Origin: Mesocentrotus franciscanus
Lineage: Eukaryota > Echinodermata > Echinoidea > Camarodonta > Strongylocentrotidae
Reading direction: 5' to 3'
Assembly: GCA_037976565.1 (NCBI GenBank)
Contig: CP137671.1
Coordinates: 25,000,197 to 25,064,196 of the forward strand
DNA length: 64,000 bases
Each line of letters begins with the position of its first letter. Position 1 is the stretch's first letter. The notes below the pieces were generated by a model. That model was not told the origin of the DNA. It saw nothing but the letters and a program-made list of their open reading frames with translations, and did no database searches. The translations under genes were made by a program, and so were the position numbers. Below, in pieces: positions 1 to 11,994 of the stretch.

Positions 1-38
1 TTATATTTTGTAAAAAATGCATTAAAAAATCAACATAC

Positions 39-279
39 CTGACTGAGAGGCTTGTCTTCCAATTGGCCCTCCCATCGTAAAAGCAACTGTGAACATACAG
101 GTCATGTAGGTAGTAATGCCTTTCATTGTGTAATTCCTGTAGTATGTAGACAAAATAAGATCATATATCTGAACTGACCGTAGCATAACGGGCAAAGTGG
201 TTCTTGGCCGAACATCTTGATTTTGTCCTACCCCACGAGAGATTGTCATCAATTCAGTTAAGAATGCATCCCTAATTTC
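39..279 (-). CDS. Probable 3' part of an internal coding exon, unknown gene
   Basis: The minus strand is open from about 288 to the left edge, and a good splice donor (CAG then GTATGT) lies at 39/38. Splicing there ends the exon in phase 1. The predicted peptide has ordinary protein composition and includes VRPRTTLPVMLRSVQIYDL, then a mildly hydrophobic stretch, then GGPIGRQASQ just before the donor. I could not fix the acceptor: candidate AG dinucleotides near 265 and 222 have poor pyrimidine tracts, so the upstream edge is approximate. I do not recognise the family. The next exon would lie to the left, outside the window. It could be a chance open frame; the donor and composition make an exon somewhat more likely. 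Confidence 0.4.
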
Positions 280-325
280 ATGAAGCACATTAAATCTTCA
301 CAACCCTCATGCACAATTTGTATTT

Positions 326-540
326 TTGTTATTGATATTTTCATCATCACTATTATCTTCATCATTATTATTATTAATCATTATTATTATTATTTCTATT
401 ATTATTTCTATTACTACTGTCATTATCATTGTTATTATTACTTTTATCATTATTATTAGTAGAAGTAGTAATAGCAGTAGTAGTAGTAGTTCTTGTAGTA
501 GTAGTAATAGTAGTAGAAGTAGTAGTAGTATTATCATAAT
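326..540. repeat. ATT/AGT trinucleotide microsatellite
   Basis: About 215 bp of trinucleotide repeats. ATT and ATC triplets fill the left part and grade into AGT triplets in the right part. The open frames on both strands through it (poly-Leu/Ile on one, poly-Ser on the other) are products of the triplet period and are not genes. Confidence 0.95.
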
Positions 541-713
541 AACTTGTTCACAACAAAAGCTTCTCATCACTTTATCTCGTCAGAAAATCTCAGATGTATC
601 TCACTTGCCACCGATCGATAGTAAAAAGTCCTTCCTCTGTATGTCTTCTTGGAAGTTCGAGTTAGGTCTTATGTAAATTACACAGTGACTCTAATAAGAT
701 GGTTTGAAAAATA

Positions 714-778
714 GATTAAATGAAACGAAATATCATTACATAATAAGATTATGTAATGATATTTCGTTTCATTTAATC
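714..778. repeat. Perfect 30-bp inverted repeat with 5-nt loop
   Basis: Arm 714-743 is the exact reverse complement of 749-778, with TAAGA as the loop. The arms are AT-rich and contain ATGAAACGAAATATC. A transcript would fold into a 30-bp perfect hairpin. It sits just upstream of the satellite and may be a very small palindromic transposon relic or a palindrome formed during replication. Confidence 0.95.
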
Positions 779-842
779 CACAAATGTAATAATGACTTTA
801 CCCACAAATGTAATAAATTTGAAGGGATATTTTGTCGAATTT

Positions 843-2290
843 GTTCAAAACTTAAAACCCTGTAATAAAGCATGGGTATAGCGCGCAGTCTTTACTCCAG
901 ACCCGGTTATTTCAACATTTTTTAAAATCTTCAAAACTAAGACCCCATAATCCTTTTCCTGTGGAATAACATGAGAATCGAGCGTAGTCTTTCCTCCAGA
1001 CCCGGTCATTTCAAAAATAAAAACAATAAAAAACAAAACAAAAATTCAAATCTAAGACCCAACAATCCTCCAAACTAAGACCCTGTAATAAAGCATGGGT
1101 TTAGAGCGTTGTCTTTACTCCACACCCGGTTATTTCAAAAATAAAATAAAACAAAACAAAACAAAACATTAACTTTAAAACTAAGGCCCCACCATCTTCC
1201 AAACTATAAAGCATGGGTTTAGAGCGTAGTCTTTACTCCAGACCCGTTTAATAAAAAAAAATCTTCAAAACTAAGACCCCATCATCTTATTCCTGTGGAA
1301 TAACATGAGTATCGAGCGTAGTCTTTCATCCAGACCGGGTTATTCAAAAGTAAAAACTTTAAACTAAGACCCCTCCATCTTCCAAACTAAGACCCGGTAA
1401 TAAAGCATGGGTTTAGAGCGTAATTTTTCTTCCAGACCCGGTTATTTCAAAAATAAAAAACAATAAAAAATAAAACAAAAAATTCAAATCTAAGACCCAA
1501 CAATCATCCAAACTAAGACCCTGTAATAAAGCATGGGTTTAGAGCGTTGTCTTTACTCCACACCCGGTTATTTCAAAAATAAAATAAAACAAAACAAAAC
1601 AAAACATTAACTTTAAAACTAAGGCTCCACCATCTTCCAAACTATAAAGCATGGGTTTAGAGCGTAGTCTTTACTCCAGACCCGTTTAATTAAAAAAATC
1701 TTCAAAACTAAGACCCCATCATCTTATTCCTGTGGAATAACATGAGTATTGAGCGTAGTCTTTCCTCCAGACCCGGTTATTCAAAAGTAAAAAAATACAA
1801 ACAAAAACTTTTAAACTAAGACCCCACCATCTTCCAAACTAAGACCCGGTAATAAAGCATGGGTTTAGAGCGTAGTTTTTCTTCAAGACCCGGTTATTTC
1901 AAAACTTTTAAAAAATCTTTAAAACTAAGACCCCATCATCTTATTCCTGTGGAAGAACATGAGTATTGATCGTAGTCTCTCCTCCAGACACGGTTATTCA
2001 AAAGTTAAAAAAAACAACACAAAAAACCAAACAAAACAAAACAAAACATTACAAAACCTTTTAAACTAAGACCCCACCATCTTCCAAACTAAGACCCGGT
2101 AATAAAGCATGGGATTAGAGCCTAGTCTGTACTTCAGACTCGGTTATTTAAAAAAATGAAAAATCTTCTTTCCTCCGGTTATTTCAAAAGAAATAGAAAT
2201 TTAAACAAATCTTCGAAACTAAGACCCACCATCTTATTCCTGTTTTTTTCATTTAAAAATAAAAAAATAAAAAATAAAAAAAAATTAAGT
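843..2290. repeat. Satellite with ~438-bp higher-order period
   Basis: Diverged monomers of roughly 80-110 bp share the cores CTAAGACCC, AGCATGGGTTTAGAGCG and CCAGACCCGGTTATT. Two monomer kinds alternate: one carries AATAAAGCATGGG, the other TATTCCTGTGGAATAACATG. The block beginning near 1076 recurs near 1514, giving a higher-order period of 438 bp seen about twice. (AAAAC)n runs are interspersed. No coding potential is seen. Confidence 0.85.
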
Positions 2291-2427
2291 TCTTTGACGT
2301 ATTTTCACACCGTGTACCGCGTACGAATTGGTAGTCTTCAGTATAAGTAATTGATACGTTCATCACATGAAGAAAGGTAATTCATTCACGCACTCATGAA
2401 AATATAACATCGTAATCCAACGTTTCA
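2291..2427. other. Short unique junction before the tandem array
   Basis: AT-rich sequence between the satellite and the first array unit. No gene or repeat is recognised. Confidence 0.5.
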
Positions 2428-2851
2428 ATGTCACTAATATTCAAATTATGCAAGTAAACCCGTTTACTTTCTAGACTTCACTGTCAGACACTATTGACTG
2501 ACTGACTGACTTTCTTTTTCTTTAGTAATTAACATACATGAAATGAGCTTTAAAGAGGACATGAGCATTTGTCTACATCAATAACCCAGTTCTTGTAATG
2601 GCCAAAATTAAACTGATTGAATCTTTGCGCAGCACAAAACGTACGACCATTTGGTACAAGGGTCTGAACATCATACTATTACTTTAGTAATTGCAATCAC
2701 TAAAGTCGATTCGACAACTAATGGTCGTTATTTTCCCACTTAAAGACATTTTCAAGCCCTTTCGTTTTGAGGAAGTTCTAAATTAGTATAATCTTTCAAA
2801 TGCCGTTGGAATTTAACCTTTTCATTTTTGGGGCCCGCAAATGGGACATAG
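2428..2851 (+). mobile_element. TA-flanked MITE, left-truncated copy
   Basis: Matches 6775-7295 but lacks the left end. The right end, with CAAATGGGACATAG followed by TA, is intact. Confidence 0.75.
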
Positions 2852-2965
2852 TAGGCCTACCTTTAAGTCTGGTACGCTTCCTTATAAATAGTACCGCAAG
2901 TTTTATATTGTCATCAAAATAATAAAATAGCATTGAAGGGACGATCAACAAAATCCATCCTCGTT

Positions 2966-2966
2966 C

Positions 2967-3001
<35 letters not shown>

Positions 3002-3004
3002 TCT
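2966..3004. repeat. (CT)n microsatellite in array copy 1
   Basis: A CT dinucleotide run; equivalents with different lengths lie near 7413-7445 and 11963-11993, and in the diverged relative near 30393-30416. Confidence 0.95.
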
Positions 3005-5010
3005 GCTAAATCCTCCGAACAGTGGAATCAACCAAGCGGAATCAACTGTAACACGAATTACTATGAGTCCTACCTGAAAGGGGTTATTTCCACGTCATGG
3101 TTGTAACAAATGGCGAAGATTCATGGATTGTTGCTTAATATCAATTATGCGTGAACCATTTGAATAGCTATCTTTTTTCAGGGGACATTACTTTTGTATT
3201 CTTCCACACTAAGGCCAGATACAAAATTTTCCTAGTTTCTCGCTCCCGCGAGCATTCTTTTGCGCCCGCCTCCTTCTTGTTGTGGTTTATTGTTATTTTA
3301 TATTTTTAGTTTATGGTTAAAAAAATAATTCTGTGATATCTTAGATGTAGATCTAAATAATTCTAAGAGAAAAGACATAGTACTGACAATCTAGAAAGAA
3401 AAAAAAAGCATATTTCATTTTATGTATCAAACTACAAAAAAAGTCCCAACAATGCTATTTTACGGACACACAATCTTAAATTGCTCAAATGCTTTTGAAA
3501 AAAGTGAGTCTACAACAAAGCTTTGAAGACAACAACAGATGAGAGTTATTGTTTATGTCTTGTTTTACGTGGTTCCAAAGCTTTGGGTACCCCCCCCCCG
3601 GAGTGCCGCCGCTGAAGTAATAACACAGCATCAGCAAGTCAAGTTGAATGCAATCAATTTTAGGAAAATAACAGAAATGTAGCACTTCCTCACTCGCATG
3701 GATTAACATTATAGAGATGTGTATTCGTGACTGGTATCAATGTTGCACGGCAGGGGCGGCGGAGTCTTTCAAAGTGGGTGGTGCACCAACAAAAAAAGGG
3801 CACTCACTGCAACAAGAAGAAAGTACCAATAAAGGGTATAACCTCAAACCGAAAAGAAAACAAGTTTTAGACATTGGTGTATACCCCTGCATTGTATCAG
3901 GGATGATCTTCAACATTTTCTCTTTTCAACTTCAGCACCATACTTTGCAGATATGTGTGATTTTTAGAAGATTCATTTGCGATCGAGCGAAGCAAGCGAG
4001 CAAAAAAAAATCATAGATGAAATTTTTCGATTAAATCCCCAATCCTTATATAGGTTTTAAGCACAATCTTATAATGAGTGAATGAATAAGGCCTTTTAAA
4101 AATTGTTACTTAATGAGATAGGCCTACCATAAATGCAAGCAAGCTTAGCAAGTAAGTTTTGGGGAAATCTGAGGGAAAAAATGCCCTAAGTCACATGACA
4201 TAAGTGGCTTATGTTAAGGAGGCTATGAGAAATGTATTGTTTTGGGGGAGACGAGGGGTGATAAAAACACTCTGTCATAGCACATTTGGTAATCATGCCA
4301 CTATTTAACATGACTGACATTTGGTTTGAAAACTCCTTCATATTGGTTAAATCTTTATATTCTTGAACGAAGGGCATTTGGTTACCTTGGTATTGTATGA
4401 AAGTCAAAATTTAAAAAATGCACACTTCTTATATTAATCCTAATAAGAAGGGGAAATTGTTATTTTATAACAAAGGAAAAGGAGCAATTGTCAAAATAAA
4501 TGGGGCAGTTATCAGAGGTGAAAAGGACACTTCTCATACCTAAACATATGTAATATAAAACAGAATGAACTACTCACTTTATTTGTATAATCAATCAGTA
4601 GGCATTTAAGTGCATGTCAATGATGTCATTCGCCGCCTTTAATTTTGGTACAAGATGAGTTGTTTCGATGTAAAGACACTTGAGTAATAAATGAACTATA
4701 AACAACTGGTTAGGACTTCTAAGGAAGTTGTCCGTAATGTACTAAAACCCTGCTGAACGCGTACGACGTTCTATAAACCGATCAAACTGGTGTAAACTGT
4801 GAGAATGAAGAAAACTTGAGCAAGAGTATTTCGAATCACAATTCCAGTCAAATTCTGGGGTGTCCGATTTTGCTTGCATTGAAATCTCTTCATTCGCCAA
4901 ATGCGATGTAACTTGATTGAGTTGAGAAAGTATTACCGTTATCAAAAGCCAACTCTCTGTTTCGAAGAGACCGACATGAAGCAGCTATACGAGGAAGTAT
5001 TATTATACAG

Positions 5011-5276
5011 CGTAAACAATTCTAGTGGGACGGTTGTTGAACGCGATCAAGTTGACGAAATATATAGGAAATTTAACAATGCCTCGCTCGCATGGATTTA
5101 CATTATAGAGATAGGTATTCGTGACGAGTTTCAATGTAAACAACGTAAACAATTCTAGTGGGACGGTTGTTGAACGCGATCAAGTTGACGAAATATATAG
5201 GAAATTTAACAATGCCTCGCTCGCATGGATTTACATTATAGAGATAGGTATTCGTGACGAGTTTCAATGTTGGACT
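5011..5276 (+). repeat. 133-bp tandem repeat, two copies
   Basis: Units start at 5011 and 5144 with CGTAAACAATTCTAGTGGG and end with GAGTTTCAATGT. Array copy 2 has three, copy 3 has three (the third split by the foldback insertion) and copy 4 has part of one. A recurring open frame of 85 codons reads into it, but it has no splice or family support. Confidence 0.92.
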
Positions 5277-5727
5277 AAAGGGGTGACAGGGCGTCTTTCA
5301 AAGTGGGGGTGCACCAACAAAAAAGGCACTTTCTTAAAAAAGTAGGGGGTACCTACTAATGGTACGTAACCTCAACATAATGATAACAATCGGATTGTGG
5401 AACCCTCACGGAGAAAATAAAAATGCTGTTTGCGCTTCCGTGTGAAGACCAAACATTATTTCATAATCATTATGTACACGAATTATACAAATATCAATGC
5501 TGAAAACATCTCATTTTTCATCATTCCTATGTTAAATCATGCACTTCAAGAAGTCAGCCGATTACAAACCCGGGAAAAGGTATCTATAGGAAGTATTTAC
5601 ATGTAATTCATCGTCCTTGTTTCCATTCTTTTTTTTTCTTCTTTTTTTTTCATTGTAAGAGCTACTATCTTCAAAAACTAGATAACGAACAGTGGAATCA
5701 ACCAAGCGGAATCAACTGTAATACGAA

Positions 5728-5880
5728 CTGTAGGGGGAAACCCCGGTGTAGTGGTCCACCTGCACACCCCCAATCAGTTATACCGGGAGGAGAGACCCGA
5801 GGGTTATAGTGATTCAGTGCGCTTTTCGCCTCCCAGGCACAGGTGACGCCAAATACTTAATAATAATTATTATTATTATT
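5728..5880 (+). mobile_element. SINE-like insert with (ATT)n tail, copy 1
   Basis: About 150 bp starting CTGTAGGGGGAAACCCC and ending in an AT-rich (AAT/ATT)n tail. It interrupts GGAATCAACTGTAATACGAA...ATGAGTCCTACCTGAAA, which exists uninterrupted near 3038-3080 and 7478-7520, so an empty-site paralogue is present. GGTGTAGTGGTCC resembles an A box; no clear B box was found. Class is therefore uncertain. Confidence 0.6.
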
Positions 5881-6410
5881 ATGAGTCCTACCTGAAAAAG
5901 GAAATTGCCACATGGTTGTATTAAAGAGTAGCAATGGCGACCGACTGTTGCTAATATTCAGCAACCTGCCTTGTTTCAAATGACAATTAAAAGATATTTG
6001 CCAGTGGATGTGAAATATAGGAAGCACTATCTTACATACATTACACTGAAATTTATCATGACCACAAGCAAAACTTTACTTCTAACTTTAACTGAAGTAA
6101 TTGGTTACCAAAATAGAGATTGCTCTATATTCTGCCCCAAATAATCAATATATGCTTTTTCTTCATTAAATAGATATAAATAGCGTTTCCTTCTTCATCC
6201 TTATTTACAGTTTTTGTTATGCTTATTTTGTTTATTGTAGGACCTACTGTCTGGAAAAAGCTAGATAATGTTGTAAATTAATGGCGTAGCGTCGAGGGGG
6301 CAGGGGCACGTCTTTTTCTCAGATCGTACAGCGAGAGAGAAAGAGAGAGAGAGAGAGGGGGAGGGGGGTATGGCCCGGTGTTCAAATTCAGTTTTCTTTC
6401 ATATTATTAA

Positions 6411-6765
6411 AGCCCCTCTAAAGTGTTGGGAGCCCGAACAAATTTGATGACAAAATTTCACTTAAATTGTATTATAATGTGAAAGAGGATGTCATTTTAG
6501 ACCATTTTTGCAAGGATTTCCAAAACAAACGGGTTTGAAGTCGAATATTGATGAAATAATACAAAATTTAAGTTTTCTGCGTACAACAGAAAACCCAAAT
6601 TACGTATTCTTTTATCAATATTTGTCTTCAAACACATTTTTGCGGGGAAATCGTTGCAGAAGTGTGTCTTAAACGACATCATTTTCCACATTATGACACA
6701 CTTTAAGTGAAAATTTGCCGTCAAGTTTTTGGCGAGTTAGAGGCTCCCAACACTTTAAAAGGGCC
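6411..6765. mobile_element. Palindromic TTAA-flanked MITE, array copy 1
   Basis: TTAA at 6407-6410 and 6766-6769 flank a 355-bp element with ends AGCCCCTCTAAAGTG and, read inward from the right, GGCCCTTTTAAAGTG. The inverted arms run far inward: TTTGAAGTCGAATATTGAT on the left matches the reverse complement of ATCAATATTTGTCTTCAAA on the right. TTAA duplication suggests a piggyBac-type non-autonomous element. Confidence 0.8.
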
Positions 6766-6774
6766 TTAAAGGTA

Positions 6775-7295
6775 CTATGTCCCATTTGCAGCCAACATCA
6801 AATTCTGTATAACTTTGCAGGAATTATGAGCATGTCACGTATGTCCTATCTATGAAATTTTAACGTTAGCAGTGTCCTAATATTCAAATTATGCAAGTAA
6901 ACCCGTTTACTTTCTAGACTTCACTGTCAGACACTATTGACTGACTGACTGACTTTCTTTTTCTTTAGTAATTAACATACATAAAATGAGCTTTAAAGAG
7001 GACATGAGCATTTGTCTACATCAATAACCCAGTTCTTGTAATGGCCAAAATTAAACTGATTGAATCTTTGCGCAGCACAAAACGTACGACCATTTGGTAC
7101 AAGGGTCTGAACATCATACTATTACTTTAGTAATTGCAATCACTAAAGTCGATTCGACAACTAATGGTCGTTATTTTCCCACTTAAAGACATTTTCAAGC
7201 CCTTTCGTTTTGAGGGAAGTTCTAAATTAGTATAATCTTTCAAATGCCGTTGGAATTTAACCTTTTCATTTTTGGGGCCCGCAAATGGGACATAG
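6775..7295. mobile_element. TA-flanked MITE, complete copy
   Basis: 521 bp with inverted ends CTATGTCCCATTTGC / GCAAATGGGACATAG, flanked by TA at 6773-6774 and 7296-7297. TA duplication is typical of Tc1/mariner-type elements. It spans the junction between array copies 1 and 2 and has no coding capacity. Confidence 0.8.
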
Positions 7296-9433
7296 TAGGC
7301 CTACCTTTAAGTCTGGTACGCTTCCTTATAAATAGTACCGCAAGTTTTATATTGTCATCAAAATAATAAAATAGCATTGAAGGGACGATCAACAAAATCC
7401 ATCCTCGTTCACTTCTCTCTCTCTCTCTCTCTCTCTCTCCCTCTCTGCTAAATCCTCCGAACAGTGGAATCAACCAAGCGGAATCAACTGTAACACGAAT
7501 TACTATGAGTCCTACCTGAAAGGGGTTATTTCCACGTCATGGTTGTAACAAATGGCGAAGATTCATGGATTGTTGCTTAATATCAATTATGCGTGAACCA
7601 TTTGAATAGCTATCTTTTTTTTCAGGGGACATTACTTTTTGTATTCTTCCACACTAAGGCCAGATACAAAATTTTCCTAGTTTCTCGCTCCCGCGAGCAT
7701 TCTTTTTTGCGCCCGCCTCCTTCTTGTTGTGGTTTATTGTTATTTTATATTTTTAGTTTATGGTTAAAAAAATAATTCTGTGATATCTTAGATGTAGATC
7801 TAAATAATTCTAAGAGAAAAGACATAGTACTGACAATCTAGAAAGAAAAAAAGCATATTTCATTTTATGTATCAAACTACAAAAAAAGTCCCAACAATGC
7901 TATTTTACGGACACACAATCTTAAATTGCTCAAAGGCTTTTGAAAAAAGTGAGTCTACAACAAAGCTTTGAAGACAACAACAGATGAGAGTTATTGTTTA
8001 TGTCTTGTTTTACGTGGTTCCAAAGCTTTGGGTACCCCCAGTGCCGCCGCTGAAGTAATAACACAGCATCAGCAAGTCAAGTTGAATGCAATCAATTTTA
8101 GGAAAATAACAGAAATGTAGCACTTCCTCACTCGCATGGATTAACATTATAGAGATGTGTATTCGTGACTGGTATCAATGTTGCACGGCAGGGGCGGCGG
8201 AGTCTTTCAAAGTGGGTGGTGCACCAACAAAAAAAGGGCACTCACTGCAACAAGAAGAAAGTACCAATAAAGGGTATAACCTCAAACCGAAAAGAAAACA
8301 AGTTTTAGACATTGGTGTATACCCCTGCATTGTATCAGGGATGATCTTCAACATTTTCTCTTTTCAACTTCAGCACCATACTTTGCAGATATGTGTGATT
8401 TTTAGAAGATTCATTTGCGATCGAGCGAAGCAAGCGAGCAAAAAAAAATCATAGATGAAATTTTTCGATTAAATCCCCAATCCTTATATAGGTTTTAAGC
8501 ACAATCTTATAATGAGTGAATGAATAAGGCCTTTTAAAAATTGTTACTTAATGAGATAGGCCTACCATAAATGCAAGCAAGCTTAGCAAGTAAGTTTTGG
8601 GGAAATCTGAGGGAAAAAATGCCCTAAGTCACATGACATAAGTGGCTATGAGAAATGTATTGTTTTGGGGGAGACGAGGGGTGATAAAAACACTCTGTCA
8701 TAGCACATTTGGTAATCATGCCACTATTTAACATGACTGACATTTGGTTTGAAAACTCCTTCATATTGGTTAAATATTTATATTCTTGAACGAAGGGCAT
8801 TTGGTTACCTTGGTATTGTATGAAAGTCAAAATTTTAAAAATGCACACTTCTTATATTAATCCTAATAAGAAGGGGAAATTGTTATTTTATAACAAAGGA
8901 AAAGGAGCAATTGTCAAAATAAATGGGGCTGTTATAAGAGGTGAAAAGGACACTTCTCATACCTAAACATATGTAATATAAAACAGAATGAACTACTCAC
9001 TTTATTTGTATAATCAATCAGTAGGCATTTAAGTGCATGTCAATGATGTCATTCGCCGCCTTTAATTTTGGTACAAGATGAGTTGTTTCGATGTAAAGAC
9101 ACTTGAGTAATAAATGAACTATAAACAACTGGTTAGGACTTCTAAGGAAGTTGTCCGTAATGTACTAAAACCCTGCTGAACGCGTACGACGTTCTATAAA
9201 CCGATCAAACTGGTGTAAACCGTGAGAATGAAGAAAACTTGAGCAAGAGTATTTCGAATCACAATTCCAGTCAAATTCTGGGGTGTCCGATTTTGCTTGC
9301 ATTGAAATCTCTTCATTCGCCAAATGCGATGTAACTTGATTGAGTTGAGAAAGTATTACCGTTATCAAAAGCCAACTCTCTGTTTCGAAGAGACCGACAT
9401 GAAGCAGCTATACGAGGAAGTATTATTATACAG

Positions 9434-9826
9434 CGTAAACAATTCTAGTGGGACGGTTGTTGAACGCGATCAAGTTGACGAAATATATAGGAAATTTAAC
9501 AATGCCTCGCTCGCATGGATTTACATTATAGAGATAGGTATTCGTGACGAGTTTCAATGTAAACAACGTAAACAATTCTAGTGGGACGGTTGTTGAACGC
9601 GATCAAGTTGACGAAATATATAGGAAATTTAACAATGCCTCGCTCGCATGGATTTACATTATAGAGATAGGTATTCGTGACGAGTTTCAATGTAAACAAC
9701 GTAAACAATGCTAGTGGGACGGTTGTTGAACGCGATCAAGTTGACGAAATATATAGGAAATTTACCAATGCCTCGCTCGCATGGATTTACATTATAGAGA
9801 TAGGTATTCGTGACGAGTTTCAATGT
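9434..9826 (+). repeat. 133-bp tandem repeat, three copies
   Basis: Units start at 9434, 9567 and 9700, exactly 133 bp apart. The third carries small changes (AATGCTAGTGGG, TTTACCAATGCC). Confidence 0.93.
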
Positions 9827-10284
9827 TGGACTAAAGGGGTGACAGGGCGTCTTTCAAAGTGGGGGTGCACCAACAAAAAAGGCACTTTCTTAAAAAAGTA
9901 GGGGGTACCTACTAATGGTACGTAACCTCAACATAATGATAACAATCGGATTGTGGAACCCTCACGGAGAAAATAAAAATGCTGTTTGCGCTTCCGTGTG
10001 AAGACCAAACATTATTTCATAATCATTATGTACACGAATTATACAAATATCAATGCTGAAAACATCTCATTTTTCATCATTCCTATGTTAAATCATGCAC
10101 TTCAAGAAGTCAGCCGATTACAAACCCGGGAAAAGGTATCTATAGGAAGTATTTACATGTAATTCATCGTCCTTGTTTCCATTCTTTTTTTTTCTTCTTT
10201 TTTTTTCATTGTAAGAGCTACTATCTTCAAAAAACTAGATAACGAACAGTGGAATCAACCAAGCGGAATCAACTGTAATACGAA

Positions 10285-10434
10285 CTGTAGGGGGAAACCC
10301 CGGTGTAGTGGTCCACCTGCACACCCCCAATCAGTTATACCGGGAGGAGAGACCCGAGGGTTATAGTGATTCAGTGCGCTTTTCGCCTCCCAGGCACAGG
10401 TGACGCCAAATACTTAATAATAATTATTATTATT
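10285..10434 (+). mobile_element. SINE-like insert, copy 2
   Basis: Same element and same insertion point as 5728-5880, so it was inserted before the array amplified. Only the (ATT)n tail length differs. Confidence 0.6.
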
Positions 10435-10960
10435 ATGAGTCCTACCTGAAAAAGGAAATTGCCACATGGTTGTATTAAAGAGTAGCAATGGCGACCGACT
10501 GTTGCTAATATTCAGCAACCTGCCTTGTTTCAAATGACAATTAAAAGATATTTGCCAGTGGATGTGAAATATAGGAAGCACTATCTTACATACATTACAC
10601 TGAAAGTTATCATGACCACAAGCAAAACTTTACTTCTAACTTTAACTGAAGTAATTGGTTACCAAAATAGAGATTGCTCTATATTCTGCCCCAAATAATC
10701 AATATATGCTTTTTCTTCATTAAATAGATATAAATAGCGTTTCCTTCTTCATCCTTATTTACAGTTTTTGTTATGCTTATTTTGTTTATTGTAGGACCTA
10801 CTGTCTGGAAAAAGCTAGATAATGTTGTAAATTAATGGCGTAGCGTCGAGGGGGCAGGGGCACGTCTTTTTCTCAGATCGTACAGCGAGAGAGAAAGAGA
10901 GAGAGAGAGAGGAGGGGGTATGGCCCGGTGTTCAAATTCAGTTTTCTTTCATATTATTAA

Positions 10961-11315
10961 AGCCCCTCTAAAGTGTTGGGAGCCCGAACAAATTTGATGA
11001 CAAAATTTCACTTAAATTGTATTATAATGTGAAAGAGGATGTCATTTTAGACCATTTTTGCAAGGATTTCCAAAACAAACGGGTTTGAAGTCGAATATTG
11101 ATGAAATAATACAAAATTTAAGTTTTCTGCGTACAACAGAAAACCCAAATTACGTATTCTTTTATCAATATTTGTCTTCAAACACATTTTTGCGGGGAAA
11201 TCGTTGCAGAAGTGTGTCTTAAACGACATCATCTTCCACATTATGACACACTTTAAGTGAAAATTTGCCGTCAAGTTTTTGGCGAGTTAGAGGCTCCCAA
11301 CACTTTAAAAGGGCC
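10961..11315. mobile_element. Palindromic TTAA-flanked MITE, array copy 2
   Basis: Same 355-bp element as 6411-6765, with flanking TTAA at 10957-10960 and 11316-11319. Confidence 0.8.
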
Positions 11316-11324
11316 TTAAAGGTA

Positions 11325-11845
11325 CTATGTCCCATTTGCAGCCAACATCAAATTCTGTATAACTTTGCAGGAATTATGAGCATGTCACGTATGTCCTATC
11401 TATGAAATTTTAACGTTAGCAGTGTCCTAATATTCAAATTATGCAAGTAAACCCGTTTACTTTCTAGACTTCACTGTCAGACACTATTGACTGACTGACT
11501 GACTTTCTTTTTCTTTAGTAATTAACATACATAAAATGAGCTTTAAAGAGGACATGAGCATTTGTCTACATCAATAACCCAGTTCTTGTAATGGCCAAAA
11601 TTAAACTGATTGAATCTTTGCGCAGCACAAAACGTACGACCATTTGGTACAAGGGTCTGAACATCATACTATTACTTTAGTAATTGCAATCACTAAAGTC
11701 GATTCGACAACTAATGGTCGTTATTTTCCCACTTAAAGACATTTTCAAGCCCTTTCGTTTTGAGGGAAGTTCTAAATTAGTATAATCTTTCAAATGCCGT
11801 TGGAATTTAACCTTTTCATTTTTGGGGCCCGCAAATGGGACATAG
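11325..11845. mobile_element. TA-flanked MITE, second complete copy
   Basis: Same 521-bp element as 6775-7295, at the junction of array copies 2 and 3. Confidence 0.8.
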
Positions 11846-11960
11846 TAGGCCTACCTTTAAGTCTGGTACGCTTCCTTATAAATAGTACCGCAAGTTTTAT
11901 ATTGTCATCAAAATAATAAAATAGCATTGAAGGGACGATCAACAAAATCCATCCTCGTTC

Positions 11961-11994
<34 letters not shown>

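Larger units (their letters stand above)
2428..6870 (+). repeat. Array copy 1
   Basis: First unit. It begins inside the TA-flanked small element, whose left ~90 bp are missing, so the array's left edge falls within that element. It carries two 133-bp repeats (from 5011 and 5144). It differs from copies 2 and 3 by an extra ~14 bp near 4205-4220 and a longer C-run near 3590, so copies 2 and 3 are closer to each other. Confidence 0.9.
6871..11420 (+). repeat. Array copy 2
   Basis: The most complete unit. It holds three 133-bp repeats starting at 9434, 9567 and 9700. It is uninterrupted at both sites where copy 3 carries large insertions, so it serves as the empty-site reference for them. Confidence 0.9.

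Noticed and set aside
307..676. Poly-Leu/Ile and poly-Ser proteins
   Set aside because: Translation of an ATT/AGT microsatellite.
3717..4016. 99-codon frame identical in three array copies
   Set aside because: Identity reflects young duplication. It starts in a dispersed repeat and crosses a hAT-like end; no motif.
4901..5158. 85-codon frame recurring in each array copy as a conserved gene
   Set aside because: It recurs because the array is recent. It ends differently with the 133-bp repeat count, and antisense frames are equally conserved. No family or splice support.
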